64,000 nucleotides of DNA. Source: Apostichopus japonicus (Eukaryota > Echinodermata > Holothuroidea > Aspidochirotida > Stichopodidae). Shown here in pieces: positions 60,501-64,000 of the stretch. The stretch spans positions 1,995,001 through 2,059,000 of the forward strand of contig NC_092578.1 of NCBI RefSeq assembly GCF_037975245.1, in the 5' to 3' direction. Every line of letters starts with the position of its first letter. The stretch's first letter is position 1. Under the pieces are notes generated by a model that saw only the letters and a list, made by a program, of their open reading frames with translations, made no database searches and was not told the DNA's origin. Position numbers and translations under genes: made by a program.

Positions 60501-60501
60501 T

Positions 60502-60812
60502 GCTGTGGCCAAGTGGATAAAGGCAGTGGCATTTGAAACAACTAGGCTTAGCAATCAGGAGGTCCCGGGTTCAAAATCCTGGCCAGGTCATATAGTAAGG
60601 TGGGTTTTTCATCCAAGAGAAATCTATGGTTTTCACATCTGAAATTATGACTTTCTATAAACTTGAAAAGATTCCAAATCTGAGTTAAAATGTTGAATTC
60701 GAAGCCACCCGACTTTAAAGTTGTAATCCATTAGCCCCTGCGGGCTTCTCCAACATTCGTGGTCGCTTATTAAAGCTTCGTTAAAATGACTGACTGATTA
60801 TCAGATTATCAG
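60502..60812 (+). mobile_element. tRNA-derived SINE, apparently full length
   Basis: The head reads GCTGTGGCCAAGTGGATAAA (A box) and GGTCCCGGGTTCAAAATCCT (B box), with a long variable region as in Leu/Ser tRNAs. A tRNA-unrelated body follows, with AGCCCCTGCGGGCTTCTCC near 60733, and a tail of TGACTGACTGATTATCAGATTATCAG type. Length about 310 bp. The internal promoter boxes look intact. Confidence 0.8.
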
Positions 60813-60935
60813 AAGCCTTAATGAGAGTTTAAGATCTGTGAGCCTCTCGAATGTAGAATACAGACTGACCTGTATAAAGGTGGGCCTATTTAACCTGAAC
60901 GTAATAACAACATCACTACATAATTGCATAATCAC

Positions 60936-61280
60936 ATAACACCCAGTGGCAGAGCTAGGGGTATTGGTCAGGGGGGGCGAGAATGGTCTGTGGGGGCACT
61001 TTCGACACTTTCTAAGCGCAGCGCCACCACAGGTTGGCGCGGAGCGTACAGAAATTTTTTGAGTAAAGATAATCCCTAGATCGCCGGAAATGACCCTTTC
61101 CGGGCCTTGCTAATTTGTGACAAATTTCAATAGGTAGATGAGAGCGCAATAAAAAAGTCAATAATCGCGAATAAGTAAAAAGTGGTAAAAGGTTGAAAAG
61201 GGCGCCAGCAGTCCATTTGAGTCCGTCAGGGGGGGCATCCCCCCCCCTGACTGTATGGACGCTCCGCCACTGATAGCACC
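60936..61280. mobile_element. hAT-type MITE, 329 bp (60944-61272) with 8-bp TSDs
   Basis: Starts CAGTGGCAGAGCTAGGGG and ends GGACGCTCCGCCACTG; the outer 10 bases are inverted with one mismatch. The duplications ATAACACC and ATAGCACC agree at seven of eight positions. Interior GC-rich, no transposase. The minus-strand ORF 61012-61317 spans the element and is not a gene. Confidence 0.92.
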
Positions 61281-62629
61281 ATAAGACATTTATACATAAT
61301 AACATACAGGTGTGCAATCAGCGTTACCACAACACTACCAGGCCAACATAACAACAGTGTAACTATCTGACGAAAAACTGCTCAAGCTTGAAAATGAAAT
61401 AAAAAGTCATTTTTGAAATGAATGCTCAGTGACTCATGGTCCACCAATGTGTGCAACTAACATTTCACTATTAATAATTTAATTTTTACTTTATTTTAAG
61501 ACATCTGTCTCATTTTAGCCTATATTTAAACATTGATTATTACATCAACTGTCATCCTAATGTTATCTAATGTTACATGTAAATCTAATTTACAATATCA
61601 AAAAACAAAAAGGTTGACAGATGGTAATAAAATTCTCCATGCAAGCCAGAGCTTTTTTCAGAAGCAGAAGTTTTTAGGAGAAATCCACAATTATACAGAA
61701 TGTTTTAATAATCGACAGTGAATATGTTGTTTATAATCAGTTCTGGGATTACTTTTTTCATACTCTCTATATGACAGGGAATATATGTAGTATCTCAATG
61801 TTATGTAGCAGCTAGTTTGATGACTCATAGTTTGTCTCTCATAAAATACTATGGTTCCTGTACTAGTACAAAAACTGTACATTTTTGCACTTGTGTAGCA
61901 ACCTGACCATTTTTCGATGCGAGACTGGATAAATTAATATATTTAATTATGGATTATATGATTGTATATATCTGGTAAAGATATCTTTTGCAGGATGTTT
62001 ACCTACTATTGGCGAGATGAACGTGAACAAAGCCGTACAGAAACATCATAGATGACAAATATCTCTCTATTAAGACTAACTTTCCATTCCATGCTGGCAA
62101 GAGTCAATGATTTGAACTGTTAAATGCCACAGGTTGATCCGACCAAAAAGTGAAACACAGCTGTTAGCAAACACATTTTCAAACACATGAATTTTCTGTG
62201 TGAAAAAAATAATCTAAAACAGAACAGTCTATAGGTATGTCTTTAAAATATGTCAAAATTTGAAGAAATTCCTCATATTTGCTAGTTATTACTGTTATAG
62301 GAAAAGCAATACAAATTATGATTTTTTTTCTTCCTTCAATCAGTTGAAAGTCAATTCACCAGGCTTCGAAATGTAAACTGATGATTGGTATCAGTAACCT
62401 GGTGACAAATTTCTGTCTTAAAATGTCGTATAAATTAATCTATCAGATGAAGGAGGCTTCTGTCTATATTTTAATATGGACTATGGAAATAGGAGGTATT
62501 TGGCAGTGAAATAAACATGGGTGTTTAGAGTAGGTGTAAACCTTATTTCACAGGGAAACCCTTGCATTTAGGTATATCCTTTTCACAAACACATTCCTGA
62601 TTTAATTATGCCATCTAGTTCCATTAATA
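61281..62629. other. Intronic sequence with an R1-like fragment
   Basis: 61795-61875 (ATGTAGCAGCTAG, then CTCATAAAATACTATGGTTC) matches the right half of repeat R1 at 24835-24905. Otherwise nothing recognised. Confidence 0.5.
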
Positions 62630-63205
62630 TGTTACACATACAGAGGTATTATACTCAATATCTTGTCCCTAAGTTTATAAAACTCAAGATATGGTTGACT
62701 TGAATGGAACCTATTTTGACTGCATGCAAGCTAAAACAATCTATTCTAGCCTGCTATTCTAGCACAGTAGGTGATCTGTGGCAAAAATGGCAAGTGTTCT
62801 TCAAATGCTTTATACTTTCCTCAAGTATTTATAATCTTCTAGTATTTTTACTGTCTAGCCTTGAAACGTGATACATTTCGGATATTGCTTAGCTGTCAAG
62901 GTTATCTCTATTTTTAGAATTTCATCAAAGTGCAATTTTTTTTGGGTAAAAATATAAAATTCCTCTGTAAATAAACGGAAGTTAAATAATATAAAGAAAA
63001 TCAAATAAATTCAGCTGAATTGCCATGATATGACGCCATTCACTTTTTTGTTGCCAGATGCAATCTCAAATTACCAATATTCATATTCAAATTACCAGAA
63101 TTCATTTCTTCGTCGTACAGAACACTACAAGGTTGTGGTTTTGTCCTTCAGATGCAGAAACTTTCCAGCATATTTATTTAGCAGCAGCATATTCCTTTAA
63201 CAGAA
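62630..63205 (+). repeat. Dispersed repeat R2, long copy
   Basis: Colinear with 18760-19330 (see that entry). Contains a duplicated AAATTACCA-A-TATTCAT motif near 63070-63105 that the other copy lacks. Confidence 0.6.
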
Positions 63206-63949
63206 TACTAAATTAATTTTTTATGGTGAAGCATTTTCACCCATTTCCAGCTTTATCTAGTGCAACTGTGCAATATTTTGAACAATGTTTAATCTCAACT
63301 TTGCCAATTAACCTGCAAGTTGTCTTCACCAAACAAACATTGATACAGTACATTATACTTAAAATTTTACACTTTCTTCTTGATCGTCTTTGCCATATAT
63401 AAACACTGCCATTCTATAATTTAAAAAAGTGATAAAAAAAAATCAAATTCATGACAACTTGATATATTTTTTGTTTCTTTCAAGGTTAGATAAGATTTTT
63501 TTTTCTGTGCATCTTAGAATCTCAGCAAAAGTAAACTTGGCACAGTCTGGTTTTGTCCATTTCTGTTTTATTTGCAAGAATTTCTCTAACAGCTTTCCCT
63601 TGAGATGAGCTGTAAATGTAACAAGTAATTTTGATTGAACTTGGCCTTGTGTTCCATAGCGCCAAAAATCAAGTTTTTTTCATTCCAAAAGTCGATACTG
63701 AATACGTATCGTCCTTGACTTACCATAAGATAATCTTGTCTGTTCTTTTTTGCCCCTTCCTTTCTTGTTCAATGCTCTGTAATTATTTGTGTCGGACGAC
63801 GTATTGATCACGACTCATGTTGACAAGTTACAGTAAATTTTTTAGATGTTGTTCAGACGAATTTAAAAGAAATAGTCTGGTATATTTCCTGACATGGAGA
63901 TGTTTCCATCTTCAATTACTGATAATTATTATTTCTTTCAATTCATTTC
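63206..63949. other. Intronic AT-rich sequence
   Basis: Nothing recognised. Confidence 0.45.
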
Positions 63950-64000
63950 CATTCACTTCATAACTCTCTTACCCTACATGTCTCCTAACCAAATGCACTC
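63950..64000 (+). repeat. FBL family, + copy cut by the window edge
   Basis: CACTTCATAACTCTCTTACC, CTACATGTCTCCTAACC and AAATGCACTC are the start of the family core. Confidence 0.6.

Larger units (their letters stand above)
39906..64000 (+). other. Large first coding intron of the cyclase gene (continues past window)
   Basis: Begins with donor GTAAGA. No later cyclase exon (helix 6, C1 domain) can be recognised to the right edge, so the intron is at least 24 kb if the gene is intact. The listed repeats and one candidate antisense exon are all I can support inside it. Confidence 0.6.

Noticed and set aside
61012-61317. 101-codon minus-strand ORF
   Set aside because: Lies almost wholly within the hAT MITE and reads through its terminal repeat; no transposase features.

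Overview
This is an animal nuclear window: AT-rich, intron-containing, almost entirely non-coding and full of repeats. The only recognisable host gene is the first coding exon of a transmembrane adenylyl cyclase of the type 5/6 group (38724-39905, + strand). The mixture of a Gag-like LTR element, hAT-type miniature transposons, tRNA-derived SINEs and long minisatellites suits a marine invertebrate deuterostome. An echinoderm is my best guess, but nothing here proves the class.

Layout. 1-12 kb: AT-rich sequence without recognisable genes, interrupted by a 2.6-kb minisatellite of a 29-bp unit (5276-7918), with two direct copies of a hairpin-bearing repeat about 0.7 kb to its left and 0.3 kb to its right. 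12154-15655: a complete, apparently very young, non-autonomous LTR retrotransposon with two 1132-bp LTRs that look identical, a 4-bp target duplication, a primer-site candidate, a polypurine tract and one Gag-like ORF, but no pol. 16-29 kb: dispersed repeat fragments, one textbook hAT MITE (21057-21432) and a second inverted-repeat MITE (27695-28070). 29208-31990: a 35-bp satellite array with a 560-bp higher-order period, sitting between inverted copies of a dispersed, foldback-like repeat. 32-38.7 kb: more copies of that family and unannotated DNA. 38724-39905: the adenylyl cyclase exon, with a splice acceptor, three short upstream ORFs, the start codon, five membrane segments and a phase-0 splice donor. 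39906-64000: apparently the first coding intron of that gene, at least 24 kb long. It holds tRNA-derived SINEs, two more hAT MITEs, degenerate minisatellites, dispersed repeat copies and one candidate minus-strand exon (41347-41532) of unknown identity.

How it works together. The window is a regulatory and intronic neighbourhood of one signalling gene, shaped mainly by transposons. Points worth a second look: the LTR element appears to carry a spliceosomal intron within each LTR, bounded by a perfect 78-bp duplication; the 35-bp satellite seems to have grown out of the body of a foldback-type element whose copies occur about every few kilobases; and the cyclase leader carries a start-stop uORF plus a 25-codon uORF.
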